NCBI GenBank assembly: GCA_016197225.1
Contig: JACPWC010000057.1
Span: 1-44,674, forward strand
DNA: 44,674 nt
DNA from: Chloroflexota bacterium
GTDB taxonomy: Bacteria > Chloroflexota > Anaerolineae > Anaerolineales > VGOW01
Reading direction: 5' to 3'
A program made the position numbers and the translations under genes. Positions 19,891 through 29,687 of this stretch are shown piece after piece (the first letter of the stretch is position 1; each line of letters begins with the position of its first letter). The notes under the pieces were generated by a model, which was given only the letters and a program-made list of their open reading frames with translations, searched no databases and had not been told where the DNA came from.

Positions 19891-21216
19891 ATGGCGTACC
19901 CGGACGAATCAAAGCTCAGGCATCTCCTTGAGCAACTTCACTTGTACAGTCACCTTAAACATGATTACGGCGCTCCAGGTATTGAGGCCTTGTTGACGAA
20001 AGCCGAACAAGCCCTTCAGGCCACTCTGGAAGAACTGCAAACTTTGCCGGTAAATGCAGAACTGGCCCAACAGGAGCCAAACCATCTGGCCGGCATTCGA
20101 CAATTGCGACCAAATGGACCGCGCCGTCTTTGGGATAGCATTGATCACGCGGTCTACCGGGAGAAACTGGAAGGAGCCTTGTTAGGCCGCATGGCCGGCT
20201 GTATTTTAGGCGTTCCGGTGGAAGGTTGTTCGCCCAGCTTCATGGAAAATCTTGCCAGAGAGAACGAAGACCCTTTTCCACCGGCCGATTACTGGAAATA
20301 TGTTCCCCAGCCCTTTGAGTTGCACAATGAGCGCAGCCCGCGAGAGGCTTACACTCGTACGAAGATGAATGGCGTGCCCGTTGACGATGACCTCGTCTAC
20401 ACGTTGTTAGGTCTATTCATCGTTGAAGCGTGTGGGCCGGACTTTAGCACAGAGGAGGTGGGAAAAGCCTGGTTGAACTATTTGCCCCTTGCTTATACGG
20501 CGGAAGAAATCACCTTGAGAAATCTCAAAGCGGGTATTCCGGCCCTGGAAGCTGGCGCCTTCCAAAATCCCTTTACCGAATGGATTGGCGCGGATATTCG
20601 CGCCGACCCGTGGGGTTACATGGCGCCCGGCTATCCGGAACTGGCCGCGGAAATGGCATACCGCGATGCCTACCTGAGTCATCGTCGGCAGGGGATTTAT
20701 GGAGAAATGTTTTTTTCAGCCGCGATCGCGGCCGCGTTTCAGGTGAAAGACCCGCTCGAGGCCATTCAAATTGGGTTGACCGAGATTCCGGCAGACTGTC
20801 AATTGGCACGGCATGTCTGTTGGGCTTTAGCCGAAGCCCCTCACATCACCAACTACCGGCAGGCGCGTCAGGCGGTAGAACACCGTTTTGCTGGCATGTC
20901 GGGCGCCCATACGCTCAATAATGCGTGCTTGACTATCTTTGGGCTGGCTATTGGTAAGACGGATTTCAGCCGGGTCATTGGCGAAACCGTGGCGATGGGA
21001 ATGGATAATGACTGCACGGCGGCCACGGCGGGGAGTATTGTTGGGGCGATTGTCGGGAAAGCCGGAATACCTCAACACTGGTATCAGAACTTCAACAATA
21101 GCATTCATACCTATATGATTGGAACGCCCCGGCTTGCAATCACTGATGTTATTGAACGATTTACCGAACAGACAACGCAGGTCTATTGCAGACACAAAGG
21201 AAAGCAAAATGAATAG
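19891..21216 (+). CDS. ADP-ribosylglycohydrolase (DraG) family protein
   Basis: 441 residues. After a helical N-terminal extension of about 85 residues comes the DraG fold: YREKLEGALLGRMAGCILGV opens it, GVPVDDDLVYTLLGLF supplies an Asp cluster, and AMGMDNDCTAATAGSIVGAI corresponds to the GxDTDT metal-binding motif, here with Asn in place of one polar residue. Family members remove ADP-ribose from proteins or nucleic acids with two Mg ions, but many sit in sugar catabolic operons and probably act on small glycosides. The context (GH144-type gene before, GH35 gene after, 8-base overlap) favours the second view. GAGGAC precedes the ATG. Confidence 0.85.
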   Translation: MAYPDESKLRHLLEQLHLYSHLKHDYGAPGIEALLTKAEQALQATLEELQTLPVNAELAQQEPNHLAGIRQLRPNGPRRLWDSIDHAVYREKLEGALLGRMAGCILGVPVEGCSPSFMENLARENEDPFPPADYWKYVPQPFELHNERSPREAYTRTKMNGVPVDDDLVYTLLGLFIVEACGPDFSTEEVGKAWLNYLPLAYTAEEITLRNLKAGIPALEAGAFQNPFTEWIGADIRADPWGYMAPGYPELAAEMAYRDAYLSHRRQGIYGEMFFSAAIAAAFQVKDPLEAIQIGLTEIPADCQLARHVCWALAEAPHITNYRQARQAVEHRFAGMSGAHTLNNACLTIFGLAIGKTDFSRVIGETVAMGMDNDCTAATAGSIVGAIVGKAGIPQHWYQNFNNSIHTYMIGTPRLAITDVIERFTEQTTQVYCRHKGKQNE

Positions 21217-23533
21217 ATTTTATGCAGAAAGCGGTCAGTTCTGGCTAAATGATCAACCCCAGTTAATTCAGGCGGGAGAATTTCATTATTTCCGAACGCC
21301 TCAGGATCAATGGCGTCATCGCCTGAGCTTGTTGAAAGCCGCCGGTTTTAACACCGTAGCGTCATACATTCCTTGGCTGTGGCATCAACTGGACGAGGGC
21401 GTGTCGGACTTTGACGGCCACAGCCATCCGATGAGGAATTTAGCGGGCTTCCTTGATTTAGCTGCCGAAATGGGCTTATTCATCATTGCCCGGCCAGGCC
21501 CCTACATTATGGCCGAAACCATCAATGAAGGAATTCCGCCGTGGGTTTTTAGTAAATATCCGCAGGTAGCTTTTATCGGTCAGGATCAAAAAATTCAAAA
21601 TATCGCCAGCTACCTGCACCCCGATTTTTTAGCGTGCGTGACAAAATGGTATCAGGCGATCTTTGAAGTGCTGACTCCGCGTCAGATTGCCCGTGATGGA
21701 AAGATCATCATGATCCAATTGGATAATGAGATGGGTATGCTGCAGTGGGTTAGAAACATCATGGATACGAATCCCGACACGATATTCAGGTTTGCGGCAC
21801 ATTTATCCAATGCCTATGGTAAACACCTCCCTGACCGATACCCGACCAGCGATTTGGCGGGCTTTTTGCGGGAAGGTATCTTGAATCCCGGCGAACCCCA
21901 TGCCGGAAAAATTGTCGAAGATTACCGGCGCTTTTACCGGGATTATCTGCATGAATACGCATCCTTTTTATGGTCGGAGGCGAAATCGAACGGGTTAGAC
22001 GTTTTACCGGTGATCAATATTCATGGTTTTGCGAATGGCGGGAAGACTTTCCCCATCGGGTTGTCTCAGTTGGTTGCGGTGATGGGCATGGATGGGATGG
22101 TCAGCGCTACCGATGTTTATCCGGGATTCATCGGCGAAGGCAATTTTCACCAGTTGTTGTTGGTCAATGAAATGACAAAGGCTTTGCAGAATAAACAGCA
22201 GGCGCTTTTTTCAGTAGAATTTCAGGCTGGCGGAAATAATGATTTTAGCAACGGCCAGTCTTCGCTGTGTGATTTGCACAGCCGGTTATGTATCTCCTCA
22301 GGCATGCGCGCTATAAACCATTACCTTTTTTGTGACGGCGAAAATGATCCAATTCTAAGCCCGGTAAAACGCCACGACTGGGGACATCCTGTTCGTAAAG
22401 ATGGCACGTTGCGGAAGCACTATTTCCGCTATCCGAAGCTGTCAAAGGCGTTGGATTCCTATGGGTCTGATTTGATCCTGTCACAGTCCAAAACGGTTGC
22501 GACCATTGGTTTTTTGCTTGATTACTTTATGACGGAAGTCAACAATGCCTTCACCCAGGAAGCCGCCAGCATCATCACACACCAGCGGGATGTAATTTTA
22601 TTTGACATGATTGCAAGAGGCTTGTCACTGACACACCGGCCTTTCGGCGCAGTGGAACTTAGCAGTTGCGACCTTGATGTTTTACAGACGCCGGTATGCT
22701 GGGCGATGATGGAGAAACAGTGTAATGCCGATACGCAGCGGAAATTGGTGGGTTACATTAATCAGGGCGGAAAATTGATCTTGGCAGGGCGGATGTGCAT
22801 TGAGGATTTTAACCACGCCGAGTGCACAATTCTAAAAGATGCTATCGGTATCAAACAAATTAATAGTGACTTGCCGTTTGTTTCAGATTCCATCAGCGCT
22901 TTTAATTATCACGACGTTCCAGTTTCGTTTTTGGAAACATACGCCGGTGAATTTGCTGAAGTCTTTGCAACGCGCGAAAATGGGGATGTCGCAGGATTTA
23001 TTAAAATGATGGGCAAAGGAAAGGTCATGATGTTCGGCGCAGCAATGGCCGCGAATACCCTGGATGATTTGGATATTGTTCATCAGATGGCAATGAAGAT
23101 GGGTTGCCCGTCTCTTTTTAAACTAGGCAACTGGGCGGATGTCCGCCTCAGCCGCGGAGAACATGGCAGTTTTCTATTTATTAATAATTATCAGGATGAT
23201 CCGGTTGAAACGACGGTTGAATATGAAAAAGAAATCATGTTCGGCGGAAACTCTGTGCATCTTCCGGCACGAAGAGGGTCAATCCTTCCGATTGATTGGC
23301 GGCTAAGTAAAGATGTAATGATTCATTATGCAACTTCAGAGCTTGTCGAAATAACCGATGACGGATCAATGATAATTCTTAAAACGGAACAAGATGAATT
23401 TTTCGCTGAAATCACCCTTTCGGGCTATAGCTGTGATCATTCAATAATAATCAAGAAGTCTGCCGAGACACAGCGCATAAAGATGCATGGCAAAGAAGGT
23501 GTGATTGTGCTAAGAAAGGATGGTAAATTCTGA
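21209..23533 (+). CDS. GH35-type beta-galactosidase
   Basis: 774 residues from the ATG at 21209, preceded by AAGGAAAG and overlapping the previous stop. The N-terminal TIM barrel shows GEFHYFRTPQDQWRHRLSLL then KAAGFNTVASYIPW, the GH35 opening. The acid/base Glu is E174 in QLDNEMG (usual QVENEYG), and the likely nucleophile is E337 in SVEFQAGG. After about 430 a Rossmann-like domain of the beta-galactosidase trimerisation / amidotransferase-like type follows, and a beta-rich tail closes the protein. No signal peptide, so cytoplasmic. It should release terminal beta-galactose or a related sugar. Family call is good; the divergent catalytic motifs leave the substrate open. Confidence 0.82.
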   Translation: MNRFYAESGQFWLNDQPQLIQAGEFHYFRTPQDQWRHRLSLLKAAGFNTVASYIPWLWHQLDEGVSDFDGHSHPMRNLAGFLDLAAEMGLFIIARPGPYIMAETINEGIPPWVFSKYPQVAFIGQDQKIQNIASYLHPDFLACVTKWYQAIFEVLTPRQIARDGKIIMIQLDNEMGMLQWVRNIMDTNPDTIFRFAAHLSNAYGKHLPDRYPTSDLAGFLREGILNPGEPHAGKIVEDYRRFYRDYLHEYASFLWSEAKSNGLDVLPVINIHGFANGGKTFPIGLSQLVAVMGMDGMVSATDVYPGFIGEGNFHQLLLVNEMTKALQNKQQALFSVEFQAGGNNDFSNGQSSLCDLHSRLCISSGMRAINHYLFCDGENDPILSPVKRHDWGHPVRKDGTLRKHYFRYPKLSKALDSYGSDLILSQSKTVATIGFLLDYFMTEVNNAFTQEAASIITHQRDVILFDMIARGLSLTHRPFGAVELSSCDLDVLQTPVCWAMMEKQCNADTQRKLVGYINQGGKLILAGRMCIEDFNHAECTILKDAIGIKQINSDLPFVSDSISAFNYHDVPVSFLETYAGEFAEVFATRENGDVAGFIKMMGKGKVMMFGAAMAANTLDDLDIVHQMAMKMGCPSLFKLGNWADVRLSRGEHGSFLFINNYQDDPVETTVEYEKEIMFGGNSVHLPARRGSILPIDWRLSKDVMIHYATSELVEITDDGSMIILKTEQDEFFAEITLSGYSCDHSIIIKKSAETQRIKMHGKEGVIVLRKDGKF

Positions 23534-23577
23534 TTTAGCTCAGAACAGGCGCCGACCGACACTACGTTGCTGTTTTG

Positions 23578-23606
23578 TTGACTCTTCAGGACGACGGTAT
23601 CATAAT
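23578..23606 (+). promoter_or_regulatory. Sigma-70-type promoter for the kinase/regulator unit
   Basis: TTGACT (23578-23583) and CATAAT (23601-23606) are each one base off consensus, with the ideal 17-bp spacing. They lie 36 bp before the ATG of the kinase. No terminator is visible after the GH35 gene, so read-through is possible as well. Confidence 0.65.
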
Positions 23607-23641
23607 TATCCTCGTTGACCCATGATCCGGCGAAGGCTCAC

Positions 23642-25327
23642 ATGACGTCTGCGCGCGAACCCCTCAATACCCGCCAGGTTTTCAGGCTACTCATTCTCTA
23701 CCGATGGTTTAGTCTGATCCCGGCCGCTCTACTGCTGGCTACAAGCCAAAATGCCATTCCTCTTTCCCTTTTGAGCATCACCCTGGCCGCGGCCGCCTTT
23801 GTCAATCTTGCCATCACCTTGTTTGCCGCCCGATTGAATGCTTTGCTTCGGCGCCGGCCCTGGTTGTTGGCTTTCGATTTGCTCTTCTGCTTCGCGTTGG
23901 TTGTCCTCACCGATGGTTGGAACACGCGATACTATCTGTACACTTTCAGCCCGCTGTTAGCCGCCGCCTTCTTCTTTCAACTGCGCGGCGCGATGCTCGG
24001 CGCGGCAGGGATGGCGGGCCTGTTCTTGCTGGCCGGAATCGGCCAGACCGGCACGGGCCTGACCTGGCTCAAACTGGCCGAGCAATTGACCGGATACTTT
24101 GTTATCGCCGGGACCTTTGGCTATGCCACAACGCTTCTGGCCCGATATACGAATTCTCTCACTGAACTCGATCAGGCTCATCGCGACCTCGAAGTAATTC
24201 ACGAACTCACCCTCTCGCTACAAAGCGCAGCCGACGTGGTGGAAGTGGAAGAAAGAGTGCTAGTGGCCGTGACCAATGACTTGGGTTTCCCGCGGGCTAC
24301 AATTGCTCTCGTGGATCAGCAAGAGCATGTGCTGACCGCCTGGCTGGGAAGGGCGCTCGACGGGCAGGCCATGTTTGTCGGCGGCTTGCCACACCCGATC
24401 CAATTGCGCCTCGCGCCCGATTCGGGAATGATTGCGCAAAGCCTGCTCGATGGTCAAGTCCGGCTGTCCGCCAAGAGCCGGCTCACATCAAATGAGCAGG
24501 TGAACACCTATCTGGGAGCTGATTCTTATCACGTCTTTCCCTTGTTATTGCGCGAGCACCCGGTTGGCGTTTTATTGGTGACCGCCTCGGATGGTGAAGA
24601 AGCGTCTCGTTTGCGCTCCCTACAAGCTATTGCCAATCAGGCCGCAGTGGCGGTGGGCACTACAATGTTGTGTATTGACCGGGCGCAACGGCTCGCCGTG
24701 CAAGATGAGCGCATCCGCATTGCCAGAGAGATTCATGATAGCGTCTCTCAATCGCTGTTCGGCATCACCTATTCGCTTGATGCTTGCGTGAAGCTCCTGC
24801 CACAGGAGCCGGACACTGTAAAGAATGAGCTGGCCGGTTTGTTGAGTTTCGCCCAGACCACACGCGATGAGGTGCGACAATCCATCCTCGACATCTGGCC
24901 GTCGGAATTGACCGCCGAACGGTTTGCTCAGGACTTGCGCCGCTATCTGGCCGGAATCTGCCGCGTGAGTGAGTTGGCTGTAGCGATTGAAATTCGCGGC
25001 GACTTTAGCCTCATCCCGCCACGCGCCAGGCGAAATTTGTATCGTATTGCCCAGGAGGCGCTGACCAACATCGTCCGACATGCCGCGGCGACCGAGGCGC
25101 GAGTTTGTCTCGAAGCTGGGCAAGGGCAGGCGATGCTGACGGTTCGTGACAATGGTCGCGGATTTGATCCTGCGCTGGCGATGGCGCGCGAAATTGATCG
25201 CGAGCGGTTTGGCCTGCTCGGAATCGGTGAACGTGTCGCGTCGCTCGGTGGAACCACTGACATTCTCTCCCAACCTGGGGCAGGCGCGACGATAGTGGTT
25301 AGCGTTCCCTTTGCCAATGGCCGGTAA
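23642..25327 (+). CDS. NarL-type sensor histidine kinase with GAF domain
   Basis: About 561 residues from the ATG at 23642 behind AAGG; a TTG nine codons upstream is less likely. Five or six N-terminal membrane helices (about 15-175) are followed by a short coiled segment and a GAF domain (about 200-350). A HisKA_3 dimerisation helix contains the phospho-accepting His in RIRIAREIHDSVSQSLFGI, and a HATPase_c domain shows the N box (ALTNIVRHA) and G boxes (VRDNGRGFD; FGLLGIGERV). It would autophosphorylate on His and pass the phosphate to the regulator encoded next, whose start it overlaps by 11 bases. The signal is unknown; a membrane or redox cue is possible. Confidence 0.92.
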   Translation: MTSAREPLNTRQVFRLLILYRWFSLIPAALLLATSQNAIPLSLLSITLAAAAFVNLAITLFAARLNALLRRRPWLLAFDLLFCFALVVLTDGWNTRYYLYTFSPLLAAAFFFQLRGAMLGAAGMAGLFLLAGIGQTGTGLTWLKLAEQLTGYFVIAGTFGYATTLLARYTNSLTELDQAHRDLEVIHELTLSLQSAADVVEVEERVLVAVTNDLGFPRATIALVDQQEHVLTAWLGRALDGQAMFVGGLPHPIQLRLAPDSGMIAQSLLDGQVRLSAKSRLTSNEQVNTYLGADSYHVFPLLLREHPVGVLLVTASDGEEASRLRSLQAIANQAAVAVGTTMLCIDRAQRLAVQDERIRIAREIHDSVSQSLFGITYSLDACVKLLPQEPDTVKNELAGLLSFAQTTRDEVRQSILDIWPSELTAERFAQDLRRYLAGICRVSELAVAIEIRGDFSLIPPRARRNLYRIAQEALTNIVRHAAATEARVCLEAGQGQAMLTVRDNGRGFDPALAMAREIDRERFGLLGIGERVASLGGTTDILSQPGAGATIVVSVPFANGR

Positions 25328-25982
25328 TTCAAGCCCCACCGTCATTCGCCTTCTCATTGCAGACGATCACGAAATTGTGCGCCGGGGACTGGCTATGGTA
25401 CTCCGGCTGGAACCGGGCTTTGAGCTTATCGGTGAAGCGCGTGACGGCGCCGAAGCCGTCCAAAAGGCGCGTGACTTATGCCCTGACGTATTACTGCTCG
25501 ACTTTAAGATGCCGGCGCTGACCGGCGATGTGGTAGCTCACCAGGTTCGCGCGCACTGTCCAAACACCCGCATTCTGATTCTGAGTGGGGCTGAAATAGA
25601 CGAGGCGGTGCTGAACGCCATTGAAACGGTGGACGGCTACGTGGTCAAGGATATCGGCCCGGACGAATTGGCCCGCGCCATCCGCCACGTGGCGGCGGGC
25701 GGGCGATACGTCCACGCGGCGGTGACGACAGCTTTGCAGGAGCGCCTGGGCGCGCAATTGAGCCTTCCTACCAGCCTGCGCGTCCCACTGTCTCCCCGCG
25801 AATTGGAAGTGTTGCGTTTGATGGCAACGGCGGCCACGTACCGGGAAATCGGCCAGAAGCTATTCATCTCTGAAGAAACCGTCCGGTCTCACGCCAAAAA
25901 CATCCTCGCCAAACTTGATCAACCCAATCGCACCCAGGCAGTAGTGGCCGCGGTGAAGCTGGGGCTGATTACCCTCGAGTAA
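25317..25982 (+). CDS. NarL/FixJ-family response regulator
   Basis: 221 residues. The receiver domain has the acidic pair (IADDH), phospho-accepting D62 in LLLDFKMP and the switch Lys in VVKDIGP. The LuxR-type helix-turn-helix at the C-terminus reads LSPRELEVLRLMATAATYRE then IGQKLFISEETVRSHAKNIL. It overlaps the kinase gene, so kinase and regulator are a cognate pair. Target genes are unknown; the nearby sugar genes, the HD-GYP gene and the sulfur locus are all possible. Confidence 0.95.
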   Translation: MAGNSSPTVIRLLIADDHEIVRRGLAMVLRLEPGFELIGEARDGAEAVQKARDLCPDVLLLDFKMPALTGDVVAHQVRAHCPNTRILILSGAEIDEAVLNAIETVDGYVVKDIGPDELARAIRHVAAGGRYVHAAVTTALQERLGAQLSLPTSLRVPLSPRELEVLRLMATAATYREIGQKLFISEETVRSHAKNILAKLDQPNRTQAVVAAVKLGLITLE

Positions 25983-26003
25983 GACAGGAATATTTCATTC
26001 AAA

Positions 26004-29000
26004 ATGCCGCCATCCAAGTCCAAGCCAGGCCGCTTACTGATCGTTGACGACGAAGTTGAACTGGTGATGGCTTTGTGCGAGATACTGACCAGGCAGGGCT
26101 ACGAGGCGGTGGGGTTAGCCTCGGGCCGGGAGGCATTGCAGGCGCTGAAGGAACAGGAATTCGATCTGCTCCTGGCCGACTTGATGATACCCGACCTGGA
26201 TGGCATCGCGCTGTTGCGGGCGGGGTTGGAAACGGACCCGCACCTGGTGGGCATCATCATGACCGGGCAAGGCACGGTGCCGACCGCCGTGGAGGCGATG
26301 AAGATCGGGGCCTTCGATTACCTCTTGAAACCGTTCAAGTTCAACGCCGTCCTGCCCGTTTTGGCCCGCGCTATGGACGTGCGCCGCCTGCGCTTGGAAA
26401 ACGTGCAGTTGCGCGAGACGGCAACAGTTTACGAACTGATCCAGACGATTGCGTTTACGCTGGACTCGGGGGCGATTTTAAACAAAGTGGCCGAGGTCGC
26501 GCTTCGGCAGTGCGAAGCGGATGAGGTTTCCATCATGCTCCCCACCGAGGCGGGCGACGAGTTGTACGTAGCCGTCGCGCGCGGCGAGCGCGCCGAACAC
26601 ATTGTAGGGAAACGCGCGCCGCTGGAGCAGGGCGTTGCCGGTTGGGTGGCGCGCTACCGCGAACTGCTCGCCTTGCCCGGCGAGGTGCGCGACTCGCGCT
26701 TCGCGCCGCTCTATCCGCGCCCCGACATCGGCTTTGCCGTTTCGATGCCGATGATAGCGGGCAACCGATTCGTCGGCGTCTTGAACGCCAACACGACCCG
26801 CCGCCGCCCCTTCACTTCCGGCCAGGTGAAAGCGTTGACCATTCTGACCGGGGCGGCTTCGGCGGCGCTGGAAGCCGCCCGCCTCTATGAACAAGCCCGA
26901 CGGGTGGAAGAAAAAGAACGGCTGATTTTGGAGAACGTGGATGAAGTCGTTTACATGATCGGAATAAGCGACGATCCATTTCGGGGGACAACCCAATTTG
27001 TCAGCCCGCGCGTCAAAAACATTATTGGCTATCGGGCGGAAGAGTTTTTGAATGACCCCGGCTTGTGGGCCAGGCTGATTCACCCGGACGATATTTCCAC
27101 TATAGGGTCGCAGACTCAAGCGATCTATGCCAGCGGACAGAGCGGCACGCGGGAATATCGGGTGCGGCATAAAACGACCGGCGAATACCACTGGATGGAA
27201 GACCGGGTGACGCCCCTGTACGACGCGGCGGGCAAAGTGATGAGCGTTTTTGGCGTCGCCCGCGACATCACCGAACGCAAACGGATGGAAGCAGAGCGCA
27301 CAGGACTTTTGAATATGCTGGAATCCAGCCTGAACGAGATTTACTTGTTCAACGCCGAGACCCTGCGCTTTCAGTATGTCAACGCCGGCGCGCTTCGCAA
27401 CCTGGGCTATTCGCGCGCCGCCATCGAGACAATGACGCCGCTGGATCTGAAGCCTGAATTCGACGACGCCTCTTTCCGAAACCTGCTGGCGCCTTTGCTC
27501 AACCACGAAAGAGAACTGCTGATTTTTCAAACCGTTCACCGCCGCGCCGATGCCAGCCTCTATCCCGTTGAAGCGCATTTGCAACTGGTTGAGCAGAATG
27601 GCGCGCAGATGTTTCTGGCGATCATTCTCGACATCACCGAGCGCAAACAGGCCGAGGTAATCCTGAAGAAACTCTCCAGCGCCGTCGAACAAACGGCGGA
27701 CAACGTCTTCATTTGCAATCGGGACGGCGTCATCGAATACGTGAACCCGGCCTTTGAGCAACTGACCGGATATACCCAGGCCGAAGCCATTGGCCAAACA
27801 CCGCGGCTCCTCAAGTCGGGCCAGCACGCCTCCCGGTTCTTCGAAAAACTCTGGGACACCATCCTCGCCGGATGCGTTTTCCGGGCCACCTTCATTAACC
27901 GCAAGAAGAGCGGCGAGTTGTATTACGAAGAAAAGACCATCACCCCCCTGAGGGACGATCATAGCAACATCACCCATTTCGTCTCGACCGGCAAAGACGT
28001 CACCGAACGCATGCGGGCGGAGGCGGCGCTGGAGAAGAGTGAGGCGGAGTTGCGCGCCCTGTTTGCCGCCATGCCCGATGTTGTTGTCGTCTACGACCGG
28101 CAGGGACGCTATCTCAAAATTGCGCCGACCAACACCTCGCTCCTGTACAAACCGCCTGGCGAGATGATCGGGAAAACATTGCCCGAAGTCTTGCCTGCCC
28201 CCCAAGCCAATCTGCTCCTTGAACACATTCAGCGTGCTTTAGACACGCAGCAGACCGTCATGCTTGACTATAGCCTGAGCTTGTGGGGCCAGGAAACTTG
28301 GTTTGCCGGGGCCGTTTCCCCCATGCCGGGGGAGGCGGCGATCCTGGTAGCGCGTGACATCACCGAACGCAAGTGGCGTGAGCGCGAACTCGAAGTCATC
28401 GTCGGCGTGAGCGCCGCCCTGCGCGCCGCCCCGACTCGGAGCGCGATGTTGCCGATCATCCTCGGCCAACTGTTAGAGTTGTTCAAGGTGGATGGCGCGG
28501 CGCTGGCAATGCTTGATCCTTCTACGGGGGAGATGGTGATAGAACTGGGGCAGGGGAGTTGGGTGGCCTGGAAGGGCGAGCGCCTCCCGATGGGTGAGGG
28601 CGTGAGCGGGCGCGCTATTGCCACTCGTCAGCCCTACGTGAACAACGACATGCGATCCGATCCGCTCTTCGCCCGGCCTGACTTGCTTGCCGGTTCAAAC
28701 GCCGTGGCCTGCGCCCCACTCATGGTTGAGGAATGGGCCATCGGCACCCTGTGGATAGGACGTGGCCGCGCCCCAGGTCCGGCGCTCTACTCGGAGATCA
28801 CCTCTGAGGAACTGCGCCTGCTCACCGCCATTGCCGACATGGCGGCCAATGCTATCCACCGGGCCACGCTACACGAGCAAACCCTGCGTTACGCGGCGGA
28901 TTTGGCTCTGGCCTACGATACCACCATCGAAGGCTGGTCACGGGCGCTCGACTTGCGCGATAAAGAGACCGAAGGCCACACCCTGCGCGTCACCGAGATG

Positions 29001-29468
29001 GTCTTGCGTTTGGCGCGCGCAATGGGCATCTTCAGTGAAGAACAGTTGTTGCACATCCGCCGGGGCGCGCTCCTGCACGACATCGGGAAGATGGGCATCC
29101 CTGACCCTATTTTGCTCAAGCCCGGCTCGCTCACCGATGAAGAATGGGTGATCATGCGCAAACACCCCGGCTACGCCCACGACTTGCTCTCGCCGATTGT
29201 ATACCTGCACCCGGCGCTGGACATCCCGTATTGCCACCACGAAAAGTGGGACGGCACGGGCTACCCGCGCGGGTTGAAAGGCGAGGCCATTCCTCTGGCG
29301 GCGCGCCTCTTTGCGGTGGTGGATGTGTGGGACGCCCTGCGCTCCGACCGCCCCTATCGCCCCGCCTGGCCGGAAGAGAAGGCGCGCGAGCATATTCAGT
29401 CACTGGCAGGAATGCACTTCGATCCGAAGGTGATCGAGGCGTTCTTGTCAATGTCAAACGACATGTGA
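26004..29468 (+). CDS. Receiver-GAF-PAS(4)-GAF-HD-GYP response regulator, c-di-GMP phosphodiesterase type
   Basis: 1154 residues. An NtrC-like receiver (1-125, phospho-acceptor D59) is followed by a GAF domain (about 140-300), four PAS/PAC units (about 310-430, 435-550, 555-675 and 680-795; each ends in a DITER- or DVTER-type motif), a second GAF (about 800-950) and a C-terminal HD-GYP domain. The HD-GYP domain keeps HDIGK (H1025, D1026), HPGYAHDLL, the HH pair (H1078-H1079) and WDGTGYPRGLKGEAIP, so it should be an active phosphodiesterase cleaving cyclic di-GMP. It follows the NarL-type pair by 21 bases, and could be phosphorylated by the same kinase. PAS and GAF domains suggest added redox or ligand sensing. 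Confidence 0.93.
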   Translation: MPPSKSKPGRLLIVDDEVELVMALCEILTRQGYEAVGLASGREALQALKEQEFDLLLADLMIPDLDGIALLRAGLETDPHLVGIIMTGQGTVPTAVEAMKIGAFDYLLKPFKFNAVLPVLARAMDVRRLRLENVQLRETATVYELIQTIAFTLDSGAILNKVAEVALRQCEADEVSIMLPTEAGDELYVAVARGERAEHIVGKRAPLEQGVAGWVARYRELLALPGEVRDSRFAPLYPRPDIGFAVSMPMIAGNRFVGVLNANTTRRRPFTSGQVKALTILTGAASAALEAARLYEQARRVEEKERLILENVDEVVYMIGISDDPFRGTTQFVSPRVKNIIGYRAEEFLNDPGLWARLIHPDDISTIGSQTQAIYASGQSGTREYRVRHKTTGEYHWMEDRVTPLYDAAGKVMSVFGVARDITERKRMEAERTGLLNMLESSLNEIYLFNAETLRFQYVNAGALRNLGYSRAAIETMTPLDLKPEFDDASFRNLLAPLLNHERELLIFQTVHRRADASLYPVEAHLQLVEQNGAQMFLAIILDITERKQAEVILKKLSSAVEQTADNVFICNRDGVIEYVNPAFEQLTGYTQAEAIGQTPRLLKSGQHASRFFEKLWDTILAGCVFRATFINRKKSGELYYEEKTITPLRDDHSNITHFVSTGKDVTERMRAEAALEKSEAELRALFAAMPDVVVVYDRQGRYLKIAPTNTSLLYKPPGEMIGKTLPEVLPAPQANLLLEHIQRALDTQQTVMLDYSLSLWGQETWFAGAVSPMPGEAAILVARDITERKWRERELEVIVGVSAALRAAPTRSAMLPIILGQLLELFKVDGAALAMLDPSTGEMVIELGQGSWVAWKGERLPMGEGVSGRAIATRQPYVNNDMRSDPLFARPDLLAGSNAVACAPLMVEEWAIGTLWIGRGRAPGPALYSEITSEELRLLTAIADMAANAIHRATLHEQTLRYAADLALAYDTTIEGWSRALDLRDKETEGHTLRVTEMVLRLARAMGIFSEEQLLHIRRGALLHDIGKMGIPDPILLKPGSLTDEEWVIMRKHPGYAHDLLSPIVYLHPALDIPYCHHEKWDGTGYPRGLKGEAIPLAARLFAVVDVWDALRSDRPYRPAWPEEKAREHIQSLAGMHFDPKVIEAFLSMSNDM

Positions 29469-29488
29469 ACGCTAAACTCCAGATTGGC

Positions 29489-29555
29489 GCGCCAAACCGA
29501 TGGGGTGGCAGTTCAACTGCCGCCCGAACCAGCGGTCATCCCATCACTTTGGCGC
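29489..29555. repeat. REP/MITE-like palindromic element, copy 1
   Basis: The core hairpin GGGTGGCAGT (29503-29512) / ACTGCCGCCC (29516-29525) has a 10-bp stem with one G-T pair and a TCA loop. It is flanked by GCGCCAAA (29489-29496) and its inverse TTTGGCGC (29548-29555). A related core with a similar GCCAA end lies at 41362-41470. The rest of the 219-base gap 29469-29687 shows no gene I can support. Confidence 0.6.
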
Positions 29556-29687
29556 ACTAACAACTCCAGCGGCTAATCTTGTAGCAAACCCCCCTTTAGG
29601 GTGATGAAGTCACGCGGCTTTGAGGCTACAATGCCTGCGTCTATTCGTTTATTCGTCAAAACATATATTTCAGTGCAGACTCTGCCT

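Noticed and set aside
26478-28226. Long opposite-strand frame of 582 codons
   Set aside because: It lies fully across the PAS-rich HD-GYP protein, and its composition is that of a GC-rich shadow frame.
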